64,000 nucleotides of DNA from Candidatus Poribacteria bacterium (GTDB taxonomy: Bacteria > Poribacteria > WGA-4E > WGA-3G), in the NCBI GenBank assembly GCA_958295945.1, contig OY282386.1, positions 1,615,371 through 1,679,370 of the forward strand, in the 5' to 3' direction. The position numbers were made by a program, and so were the translations under genes. Below the pieces are notes generated by a model that did not search any database, was not told where the DNA came from, and worked only from the letters and a program-made list of their open reading frames with translations. Below are positions 56,948 through 64,000 of the stretch, piece by piece; position 1 is the stretch's first letter, and every line of letters starts with the position of its first letter.

Positions 56948-57514
56948 CTATTCAAAAAGTTCCGCAACAGCACACGAAAACCCTTCAACGACATCCTCAC
57001 CCGTCAAAGTATCTTCATAGTTTAGCAATGTAATATCCGTTTCAGAACGATATACCATTACCGTCTTCGCAATTGGTTCAATTACCCAAACAAGTCGCGT
57101 TCCAGCCTTCAGATAGGCTAATGCCTTTTCGGTAACATTATACTGTTTATCTGATGGAGAAACTATCTCAATGGCAAGATCAGGAGCAACAGGAAATCCT
57201 TTAAATTGATCTTCAGTCAAACGTTCTGACATCACAAATGCAACATCAGGTTTGACCACGCGGTCACCCAGCTGAAATGTTGTTTCATTAGAAAACAACT
57301 CCCCTAACTTATTTTCACGAACATATGAACCCAAAGGTAAAATAATGTTCATACCTATCTTACCATGGACAATTACTGCAGCTGCCATTGGAACTAATTC
57401 TCCTTTTACGTACTCATAACCCTCTAAATCGTTTTCAAGAAATTCTTCCATCGTCATTGGACCATGCGGTAGAATTTCTTGAACAGGTTCTGGGTTCGTT
57501 TGCGAATTAAGCAT
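56948..57514 (-). CDS. Uma2-family endonuclease-like protein (DUF820)
   Basis: 188-residue PD-(D/E)XK-fold protein of the Uma2/DUF820 family. The N-terminal MTMEEFLENDLEGYEYVKGELVPM, the VVKPDVAFVM acidic residue and the catalytic-type DLAIEIVSPSD with a following K are typical, as is AYLKAGTRLVWVIEP. These genes are abundant in cyanobacteria and sponge symbionts; the natural role is unknown. A strong GAAGGAGGT precedes the ATG. It is probably cotranscribed with the 131-residue gene. Confidence 0.9.
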   Translation of the reverse strand: MLNSQTNPEPVQEILPHGPMTMEEFLENDLEGYEYVKGELVPMAAAVIVHGKIGMNIILPLGSYVRENKLGELFSNETTFQLGDRVVKPDVAFVMSERLTEDQFKGFPVAPDLAIEIVSPSDKQYNVTEKALAYLKAGTRLVWVIEPIAKTVMVYRSETDITLLNYEDTLTGEDVVEGFSCAVAELFE

Positions 57515-57561
57515 CAGATACCTCCTTCAGATAGATCGTTATTGGTGGAAATGGCATCGCT

Positions 57562-60249
57562 TTATTTATCTTGACTTGAAAGCAGTTTCACTACCTCAAC
57601 TCTACCTGTTTTAACCTCTGCTTCATCTACTTTCAGTTGTAACAACCCAACCACGAACTCTGTTAACCCCCAATCAACTTGGGCAGTATCCAGGGGGGTT
57701 ACACCATCATGTTTTCGGGCATTAATATCCGCTCCTTTCTCAATGAGTAGTTTCACAGTTTCAATGTGTCCAAGAAACGCAGCACCATGCAACGCGGTCG
57801 AACCGTCTTTATGTCGATTATGAATATTCGCACCCTTTTCAAGAAGCAATTTCGCTGCTTCCGTTTGTCCGTTGAGTGCTGCCCATCCTAATGGATCTAT
57901 TCCGAATTGTGGATCAAGCGTCTTCAAATCCGAACCGCTATCCAAAGCAGCTTTGATAGCTGCAAGATTACCATTCGCTGATGCCTTCCACAAGTTGTGT
58001 GACTGTGGGACATCCTTCATTCGTCCAGAGAGGAGTCGCACTATTTTTGCTCTCCCAGCCATCACTTCTGCTTTTTTTACCTCAATCACTTGGATAATAT
58101 TAAGGATAGTTTGGGTTGTTTCCCAGTCAAGTGTGGCATTATCCATAGCACTCCCACCTTGGATGTTTCTGACTTGAACATTTATACCGTGCTTAAGAAG
58201 CAATTCTGCCGTTTCAGCACGACCAAGGAACGCTGCAGCATGTAGCGACGTATTACCCTCTCTGTTTTGAGCATTAATGTCAGCATCCTTATTCAGCAGG
58301 AAAGCGACTATCTCTGTGTGTCCCATTAACGAAGCTGTAAATAACAGTGGATCGCCAGAGGCAGGATTTCTTGCATTGACATCCAATCCATCGGTTACCG
58401 TTTTCTTAACCATATTCAGATCACCAATGAACGCGGCATCCCACACATCGTTTGCTGCTCGCTGCGGTTGTGATGCTGATTTAACATTAAGCAACTTTGC
58501 TATTTTAGCTCTACCAGCTTCCACTTCTTTCTGTTCCAACTTAATATCAAACATGCCAATCATGAATTTAAGCATTCCCCATGAGATATGTAATCCGCTT
58601 GCCGGGGTTTGTCCGCCTCGGTTTTTAGCGGTGACATCTGCCCCTTCTTTGATGAGAAGTTCAGCGATTTCTGCGCGTCCTAAAGTTGCAGCAATATGTA
58701 ATGGTGTTCCGCCATCCTCTTGTCTTACGTTAATATTTGCCCCGCGTTCAATCAGCAATTTGACAGCTTCACCCTCACCCATCATAGTTGCCCATGATAG
58801 CGCGGATATATTAGTCTCTGGAGATAGTCCATTGATATCCGCGCCCTCAGATAAATAACGTTTGATGCCACCAAGGTCACCTGTCCGCGCTGCTCCCCAC
58901 AAATTGTCTTCAGGCAATTCAATAAACTGTTTCATAAATTTACCATCAACCCCATCAGGTCCGATTACAATTGGGGGATTTGGTCTTCTTCTCCAGACCG
59001 GCATGCCACCAGAAATTTCAGACAATAAAGCACTCTTGCGCGTTCGAATGAATTCGCGAGTCTCATCCAACTTATCCGAAAAAGAGACTGTTTCTCCTTC
59101 ATCCCAATCCTCTTTTTCTCGAAAGTAACGTTGGGCAGGTATCATGTGTGGTTCAATCATTGCTTCAATTCTGTCAGTTTCTGCAAGCAGCTTAACCTCA
59201 TTCCAGTGATTCTCGAGTATATCCATCAATGTTTTCGCATACCGTTCCCTGCCTTCTTCAAGTTGATAAAGTTTGTTGGCCACCAAACCTTGTGTCTTAA
59301 CCGAAATCGGTGCGTTTGGATTTCTCTGGTGCTTAAGTATGTTAAATTTAGTGAAAAGTGAATCTGCTCCCCACGGTAGAAAGTGAAATTTATCAGTTTC
59401 TGGATTCAGGTAGACAAAAAAGTTGTTGTTGTTTCCAGAATACCCATCCCAGAAACCGAGTAACCCTTCAGTTGCCCAAAAGCGATAAAAACTATCCAAA
59501 TCAACATGTTCACCAATGGTTTGTTCACTTACTTCATCTGCTGCCAGAACATCAATCAACGTTTTTATTTTTTCTCTACCACGCTCATCATCCCCTCTTT
59601 TATGTTCAAAACTATTCTCCCATTCTGTATAAAAATCAACGACTGTTCCTTCATAGACCGTGCCTTTATCATTTCCGAACGCACGTTTGAGCAACGGGTT
59701 CCGCATGCTTTCCACATGGGAATAAATCCCTAAGTTTTCACCATTCACCGTCACCTGGGCATAAGCACAGCGCGGTGCTGGAGAACCGATAGCATTAAAC
59801 AACGCATATCCCATAAACTGACTAACCTGCCCCGGATCTTGCTGGTTGTTGTTCAACGTTAGGTTCCTAAGCCCTTCTATTCCCCCCTTTTGGTCAATAT
59901 GATTCAGCTTAATTTTCAGTGAGGGACGATTATGACTTTGAGAACCGATGAACCCTTTCTTGCGGATGCCAACTTTCGGAAATTCCACACCATCAATACT
60001 CACACTTGCATCTACATAAGTATACGGGTGATCCGGCGGTTTAAATTGTCGTGATTTGTTCAACACCTCATGAAAGTGCCGAGTCTGAAACCGAATCTTA
60101 TTCCAATCCTGTTTTGACACAGTAATCTGTATATCTAAAACTCGGTCTGTTGGAAAAATGTCATCCATGGTCAATTCTTTCGCGTGAACGTTATAAACAC
60201 CAATCCCTAAACACGAGATTATTGCCGTATAAAATATCCATTTATTCAT
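57562..60249 (-). CDS. Secreted CotH kinase-ankyrin fusion protein
   Basis: 895 residues: signal peptide (1-23), CotH-type kinase domain (about 25-410) and an ankyrin region (about 445-895). CotH proteins are atypical kinases that phosphorylate spore-coat or secreted proteins. The N-terminal half shows GIRKKGFIGSQSHNRPSLKIK and NLTLNNNQQDPGQVSQFMGY, then HFLPWGADSLF. The ankyrin part is built of three similar modules of about 150 residues, each with a DADINA/GADIN-type pair and closing in V-x-x-G-R-x-x-x-x-x-L-L. AGGAG lies just before the ATG. It probably modifies or binds proteins in the periplasm or outside the cell. Confidence 0.87.
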   Translation of the reverse strand: MNKWIFYTAIISCLGIGVYNVHAKELTMDDIFPTDRVLDIQITVSKQDWNKIRFQTRHFHEVLNKSRQFKPPDHPYTYVDASVSIDGVEFPKVGIRKKGFIGSQSHNRPSLKIKLNHIDQKGGIEGLRNLTLNNNQQDPGQVSQFMGYALFNAIGSPAPRCAYAQVTVNGENLGIYSHVESMRNPLLKRAFGNDKGTVYEGTVVDFYTEWENSFEHKRGDDERGREKIKTLIDVLAADEVSEQTIGEHVDLDSFYRFWATEGLLGFWDGYSGNNNNFFVYLNPETDKFHFLPWGADSLFTKFNILKHQRNPNAPISVKTQGLVANKLYQLEEGRERYAKTLMDILENHWNEVKLLAETDRIEAMIEPHMIPAQRYFREKEDWDEGETVSFSDKLDETREFIRTRKSALLSEISGGMPVWRRRPNPPIVIGPDGVDGKFMKQFIELPEDNLWGAARTGDLGGIKRYLSEGADINGLSPETNISALSWATMMGEGEAVKLLIERGANINVRQEDGGTPLHIAATLGRAEIAELLIKEGADVTAKNRGGQTPASGLHISWGMLKFMIGMFDIKLEQKEVEAGRAKIAKLLNVKSASQPQRAANDVWDAAFIGDLNMVKKTVTDGLDVNARNPASGDPLLFTASLMGHTEIVAFLLNKDADINAQNREGNTSLHAAAFLGRAETAELLLKHGINVQVRNIQGGSAMDNATLDWETTQTILNIIQVIEVKKAEVMAGRAKIVRLLSGRMKDVPQSHNLWKASANGNLAAIKAALDSGSDLKTLDPQFGIDPLGWAALNGQTEAAKLLLEKGANIHNRHKDGSTALHGAAFLGHIETVKLLIEKGADINARKHDGVTPLDTAQVDWGLTEFVVGLLQLKVDEAEVKTGRVEVVKLLSSQDK

Positions 60250-60465
60250 TGTTTTCTCCTATTACTTTGGTCCAATTCGTATATAGTCCTATACCATGAT
60301 TATTTTAACACATTTCAGATTATTATGCTTGCTATTTTTAAGTAGTGTTGGTATTATAAATCCCGATTCAGATTGTGACAATACACCAAAATGTAAACTT
60401 TATTCAGAGATATGGCGTTATTGCTAAAAACACATTTTTTCATTTATATTTATAAGGAGCAAACA

Positions 60466-60853
60466 ATGAAAAAAGCAATTGCTTTTTCAACAGTTATATT
60501 AATATCGTTCACAACTATGTTGTATCCGATTGCAACATACGCACAAATGACAGAAGTACAACAAGCAGAAGCAGATGCGCGTCGTGATGTGGGCCAAGAT
60601 GTTTCTACTATATCTTGGGGAATTGGAGGCTTTTTTTTGCGGAGTATGTGCCGTTGCGTACGTATACATTGACAAACCTCAAGTACCTGCTTCTCGATTA
60701 GTGGGAAAATCAGCAGAATATGTATCATTTTATTCAGACACATATAATCGAGAAGTAAGGAAACAGCGCGGTCAAGCTGCGATGATAGGCTGCCTCGCTG
60801 GCTCAATTTTAAGTACTTTAACATATTATCTTAGGGCACAATCACAAGAATAA
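60466..60853 (+). pseudogene. Small exported membrane protein with a frameshift at a T8 run
   Basis: The ATG at 60466 (AAGGAG upstream) starts a signal peptide and QMTEVQQAEADARRDVGQ. The frame changes after SWGIGGFF at a run of eight T (60631-60638). Reading with seven T continues into CGVCAVAYVYIDKPQVPASR and on to LTYYLRAQSQE, ending at 60853. The join would give one protein of about 128 residues. As sequenced, the first frame stops at 60672. Either a natural indel, phase variation by slippage, ribosomal frameshifting or a sequencing error explains this. A terminator follows at 60875. Confidence 0.7.
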
Positions 60854-60874
60854 CCATAAACCAATAGAAAACAC

Positions 60875-60908
60875 AAAGGACACAGCATGTATTGCCGTGT
60901 CCTTTTTA
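60875..60908 (+). terminator. Rho-independent terminator
   Basis: AAAGGACAC / GTGTCCTTT arms with a 13-base loop and a T-rich tail, 21 bases after the frameshifted gene. A MITE copy starts 6 bp later. Confidence 0.75.
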
Positions 60909-60914
60909 TGTAAT

Positions 60915-61028
60915 ACCATTTTTATAAATAATTATGACATTAACCGTTGTCCAGAAAGATCGCGATTCGGAGATCGCTCCTTCAGAAGAGGGTGATATAT
61001 AATGGCACATAACCAATTAGAAATGGTA
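60915..61028. mobile_element. MITE-like element, TACCATTT family, copy 2
   Basis: 114-bp element with ends TACCATTT / AAATGGTA and TAA on both outer sides (60912-60914; 61029-61031), like the copy at 10765. The interior has GATCGCGATTCGGAGATCGC. Confidence 0.6.
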
Positions 61029-61118
61029 TAACTTGAACAGGGAACACAAAAATTCGCCTAGAGGTCGGTGTATAGTCCCAAAGCAAAGATTAAGAACAGA
61101 GGAGATGTTATTTGGTGT

Positions 61119-62156
61119 CTAAACCCCCTTTGGAATTTCTATTCTTTTGATTATTTTTTCTGCTAAAATTTTGAAGTCAAGGGAAGCATTCTGGGCTGCA
61201 GTTGCATGTGCTCCAATAGCTCCGTCAGCTGGTTTGAGGTGAAAAATTGGTTTGCGTGCTTCTTGTGCCATCGGTACAAGGCTGCGATAGTGTTTAACAG
61301 TAGCAAGGGCATTTTGAGGGTCATTTTCCGGGGTACTAGGATAGGGACCTGTTTTTTCATCCAGCAAATTTCGAGCATATTCTTTTGGCATTCGGTTAAC
61401 CCATTTATCGTATGCTTTAACGGGCCGTCCCAAGTGTACGCCGTGTTGCTGCATTATGTACCCGATAGGTTTCATGCTTCCTTTAGGCAGTGCAAAATCT
61501 GGATTATCCCAATTATCTTTCCTGCGTTTCCAATCCTGTCGCCATCGCTTAAGAGTTGGTCCCAAGTTTTGTAACCCGCGGAGTGAAAACAGATCAGCTC
61601 CAAGAGGGACAACTACAAAATCACTTGCAATCAGCGCAGAACGGTTTATTGCACCGAGATTCGGCCCAACGTCAACTAAAATAATGGAGGCATTCATTTC
61701 TGCTGCGCCTTGCTGCATAATAGACGAAAATGCTGTTAATATTCTAAAAGGTCGATGCAGATTACTAGAATTCATAGAGTTTGGCCATTCAGAGGATAAT
61801 GTGTCCTCAAATTCCGCTAGTGTCAAGTCACCTGGAATTAGTTTTAAATCCCCAGGCGAAAGCAAACTTGAGGAAACTTGTTGCAGATAAGGTCCAAGTA
61901 GATCCCCAACTTCCGTTAATGGTTTTACACACTCAAAAATTGTCGTTCCGGTTTGAACAGTAGAATCACTTTCGTCCCAAAGGTTTTCTAGACGGTTTTC
62001 ATCTAAAAACGCTGCTGTAAGATTTGCTTGAGGATCAAGGTCGCAAGCCAGCACCCGATAGCCAAGATCAGATAGCATCCACGCAAGATGATAAACAAGA
62101 GATGTTTTACCAACACCACCCTTATTATTAAAAAAAGTTAAAACAGTAATCGGCAT
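61119..62156 (-). CDS. ParA/Soj-family ATPase
   Basis: 345-residue ParA-type P-loop ATPase. The deviant Walker A motif with its signature lysine is at 11-19 (NKGGVGKTS; K12, K17), followed by CDLDPQANLT (Walker A') and a C-terminal extension of about 100 residues beyond the usual core. No parB or parS-like partner is adjacent. It lies 14 bp downstream of an AlbA_2-type regulator gene on the same strand. Plasmid or chromosome partition is unlikely without ParB; a mobile-element or defence role is open. Confidence 0.85.
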   Translation of the reverse strand: MPITVLTFFNNKGGVGKTSLVYHLAWMLSDLGYRVLACDLDPQANLTAAFLDENRLENLWDESDSTVQTGTTIFECVKPLTEVGDLLGPYLQQVSSSLLSPGDLKLIPGDLTLAEFEDTLSSEWPNSMNSSNLHRPFRILTAFSSIMQQGAAEMNASIILVDVGPNLGAINRSALIASDFVVVPLGADLFSLRGLQNLGPTLKRWRQDWKRRKDNWDNPDFALPKGSMKPIGYIMQQHGVHLGRPVKAYDKWVNRMPKEYARNLLDEKTGPYPSTPENDPQNALATVKHYRSLVPMAQEARKPIFHLKPADGAIGAHATAAQNASLDFKILAEKIIKRIEIPKGV

Positions 62157-62170
62157 TTTAATTATCTATG

Positions 62171-63379
62171 TTATAGTATTGATATAATTGTTGCACGCAC
62201 GAAATTATCTAGTATTTCAAATTCTGGTTCAGGATGCCCGAATTCTCGTAATAACTTCCTTGCTATGTATATACCCATCCCAAAATGCTGCACATAGCCA
62301 AGGGTTTTCATTGCCTCTGCCAGATTTGGATTGCGGTAATCAATCACCCCAGGTTGACCAAAATTCTCGGCTGTAATTGCACCATAAGCACCACCAGGAC
62401 TTAAGACTTCAATGCGGTCATTGAACCAAGTCAAATGCACAGGGGCGTTTGTGCCTTCATAAGTCCTGTGCATAACAGCATTGCGAGTGATTTGCTGCAG
62501 TGCCTCAATTGGATAAAGAGATGTTCGCTTCTCAATGGGGCCAGACAAAATATCCACCGCAACTCGGTTGTGGGCAATCAGTTTGTCATCTAAACGACGA
62601 ATCTGATCAGAAATTGATCCACGGATATCCTCACTGTCAGTAATCTCATCTGCTAGTGTGTCACCATCAATTCTGAGGAATTGCACATAGGCTCCGGGAA
62701 GAAAATCTTGTGGCGTATTGCCAAGAACCAATATTCCCAGCACTGTAGCAAGACCTTCATCAACCGAATCAATCATCTTTGTTGCAGCTAATCGTTCTTC
62801 AAGCGTTCGTTTATTTGCTTCAAGTATTCGTGGATCAAAGGCTTGTACCAAATATTCATGTTGAAACCGAATTATGTCAAGATCCAATAAACTCGTATTC
62901 GGAATCGAATGAATGTCAAAAGGAGCATCTCTGTGTCTACGCTTTTCGTTGAGAATTCTTTCATCTTGCGCGTTGGCAATGCCTCTCCGGGAACCGATGC
63001 GTATGCGGATAGTTCCTTTGTATCTTACTGGTGGTGAATCGGAGGGTTCTACTTTAACTACAGCAATTTCTTTTCCTTTTAAGACTCGTTTTTCAACGGT
63101 AAGGGTCGGTGGTGGAACGATATTGCCATCTGTTTTCATATCCGCTAACTGCCGAAGCAATTCATCTGTAACATTTATGCCTACAATATTTTTGTCTTTC
63201 CGCACACCTACAAAAACGAATCCTGGTTTTCTGTGATTTGGTAAATCATTAGCAAATGCACAGATGTCTTCCCTAACCTTTACCTGAGTATTACCAGACA
63301 ATGACTCCTTGAACTCAACGCGATCAGATTCATCATCGTCAATAATTTTTAATAACTCTGCATTTGTAAAATCCTGCAT
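62171..63379 (-). CDS. AlbA_2 (Schlafen-type) plus C-terminal ATPase-like regulator
   Basis: 402-residue protein: an AlbA_2/Schlafen-type nucleic-acid-binding domain (about 15-125; DRVEFKESLSGN, FVFVGVRKDKNIVGI), a central linker, and a GHKL-like C-terminal domain with RNAVMHRTYEG as an N-box-like motif and GMGIYIARKLLREFG as a glycine-rich lid. This layout is common for putative transcriptional regulators of unknown ligand. It is directly upstream of the ParA gene; both are probably expressed together. The pair resembles two-gene accessory modules, some of which are antiviral, but no data support that here. Confidence 0.8.
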   Translation of the reverse strand: MQDFTNAELLKIIDDDESDRVEFKESLSGNTQVKVREDICAFANDLPNHRKPGFVFVGVRKDKNIVGINVTDELLRQLADMKTDGNIVPPPTLTVEKRVLKGKEIAVVKVEPSDSPPVRYKGTIRIRIGSRRGIANAQDERILNEKRRHRDAPFDIHSIPNTSLLDLDIIRFQHEYLVQAFDPRILEANKRTLEERLAATKMIDSVDEGLATVLGILVLGNTPQDFLPGAYVQFLRIDGDTLADEITDSEDIRGSISDQIRRLDDKLIAHNRVAVDILSGPIEKRTSLYPIEALQQITRNAVMHRTYEGTNAPVHLTWFNDRIEVLSPGGAYGAITAENFGQPGVIDYRNPNLAEAMKTLGYVQHFGMGIYIARKLLREFGHPEPEFEILDNFVRATIISIL

Positions 63380-63499
63380 TTTGATTCCTATTTATTTAAT
63401 GCATATTAGCAGTTTGTATTTAGAAAAAACCAGCATTTTGAGTACAATAAGTATAAGATAGTAAAGAGGGAATTGTCAAGAATAATCTAGACAGTAAAA

Positions 63500-64000
63500 T
63501 CAGTACAACACATGCACCTGATTCTTACCGCGAACCGTCTTATCAGGCATCACAATCGGCATCTCAACAATTGCAATAAACACCCCATCGGCACTGATCG
63601 CAAGCGTATCATAAGGCAGCTGTCCTTCCGTGCGATAAGTATATAGATATTTCGCCAACCCACTACCCTCAGCAGTTAAGTCAAACACCGAAACCCCATG
63701 CAGACTCTCATTCGGATTTTGACTCCGTTTAGACACAGCCAACGCAGCATAAACGCCATGTGCATCAACACGTAAACCTTGCGGCATATTTTCAAGTTTC
63801 CACTGCCAAGATTTTTCTCCACCCCACCAATAAGCGAACAACGTCATGCCGTTCGGATGTAACGTTGAGGTGCGTTGTGCACCTTTCTGAAGGTGATATG
63901 GAACATAAGTATCGCCAGTAACAAAAAGGGCAGCAGCGTCCGTTGCCCCAATAGTACCTGTTGTCGCAATAATCGGAACATCACTTACCTCCATAGGTGT
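63500..64000 (-). CDS. C-terminal part of a propeller-like protein, truncated by the window edge
   Basis: About 165 residues of a C-terminal region with recurring strand patterns (PYDTLAISADGVFIAIVEM; GLRVDAHGVYAALAVSKRS), as in WD40 or quinoprotein-type beta-propellers. The frame stays open to the right edge, with codons upstream of the first ATG, so the true start is outside. No catalytic motif is seen. Confidence 0.6.
   Translation of the reverse strand, partial: TPMEVSDVPIIATTGTIGATDAAALFVTGDTYVPYHLQKGAQRTSTLHPNGMTLFAYWWGGEKSWQWKLENMPQGLRVDAHGVYAALAVSKRSQNPNESLHGVSVFDLTAEGSGLAKYLYTYRTEGQLPYDTLAISADGVFIAIVEMPIVMPDKTVRGKNQVHVLY

Noticed and set aside
61119-62156. Chromosome or plasmid partition ParA
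   Set aside because: No ParB and no parS-like iterons nearby, and the gene is about 11 kb from the putative origin with a different partner.

Overview
The window looks like a chromosomal segment of an uncultured, AT-rich, Gram-negative-type bacterium. The gene mix fits Candidatus Poribacteria or a close relative: secreted NPCBM-domain proteins, a CotH-ankyrin fusion, FRG-TPR, Uma2, NIPSNAP and RraA proteins, a YjhG-type dehydratase, a PorV/PorU-like pair, and many short palindromic repeats. This assignment is inferred from gene content; no rRNA or tRNA gene was seen.

Layout. 0-5 kb: an NtrY-like sensor kinase, glucose-6-phosphate isomerase and a mannose-6-phosphate-isomerase-type cupin on the minus strand, then ndk on the plus strand; the last two are separated from pgi by nested repeat elements. 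5-12.6 kb: a repeat-rich leader, two tandem secreted NPCBM paralogues, aconitase, a 45-residue basic protein, an FRG-TPR protein and a DUF4377 lipoprotein. 12.6-17 kb: an aldo/keto reductase and dnaE on the minus strand. 17.2-18.6 kb: a TnpB-only IS200/IS605-type element with a probable guide RNA at its right end. 18.6-19.7 kb: repeats without a credible gene. 19.7-25.2 kb: two secreted proteins, then a peptidoglycan-recycling group (serine hydrolase, NamZ-type DUF1343 protein, AnmK). 25.2-32.8 kb: PorV-like outer-membrane protein and a 2147-residue C25 (gingipain/PorU-like) peptidase. 32.9-41.3 kb: quinone oxidoreductase, HepT-like orphan, CsgG/LpoB-like lipoprotein, a repeat and G/T-rich tract, a start-less YHS-like relic, a BNR propeller, a secreted HExxH protease and a TPR protein.

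41.3-50.4 kb is the replication locus, all on the minus strand: dnaA, recF, dciA, gyrB, gyrA. dnaN is missing from its usual place between dnaA and recF. The 375-bp gap there holds nine copies of TTATTAWCA and a run of five TAG triplets, and the DnaA base-recognition motif is N-H-R instead of D-H-T. I read this as a chromosomal origin with a shifted DnaA-box specificity; it is the best-supported unusual signal in the window.

50.8-64 kb is accessory metabolism and mobile-type genes: NIPSNAP, RraA, PurE, a metallo-beta-lactamase-fold hydrolase, a decayed formylglycine-generating-enzyme gene, VanZ, YjhG/YagF dehydratase, Uma2 endonuclease, CotH-ankyrin, a small exported protein broken at a T8 run, and a ParA plus AlbA_2/ATPase pair. 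The last gene runs off the right edge.

Across the window at least three families of non-autonomous inverted-repeat elements can be defined, several with clear target-site duplications (10, 8, 7 and 5 bp), including insertions into older repeats.
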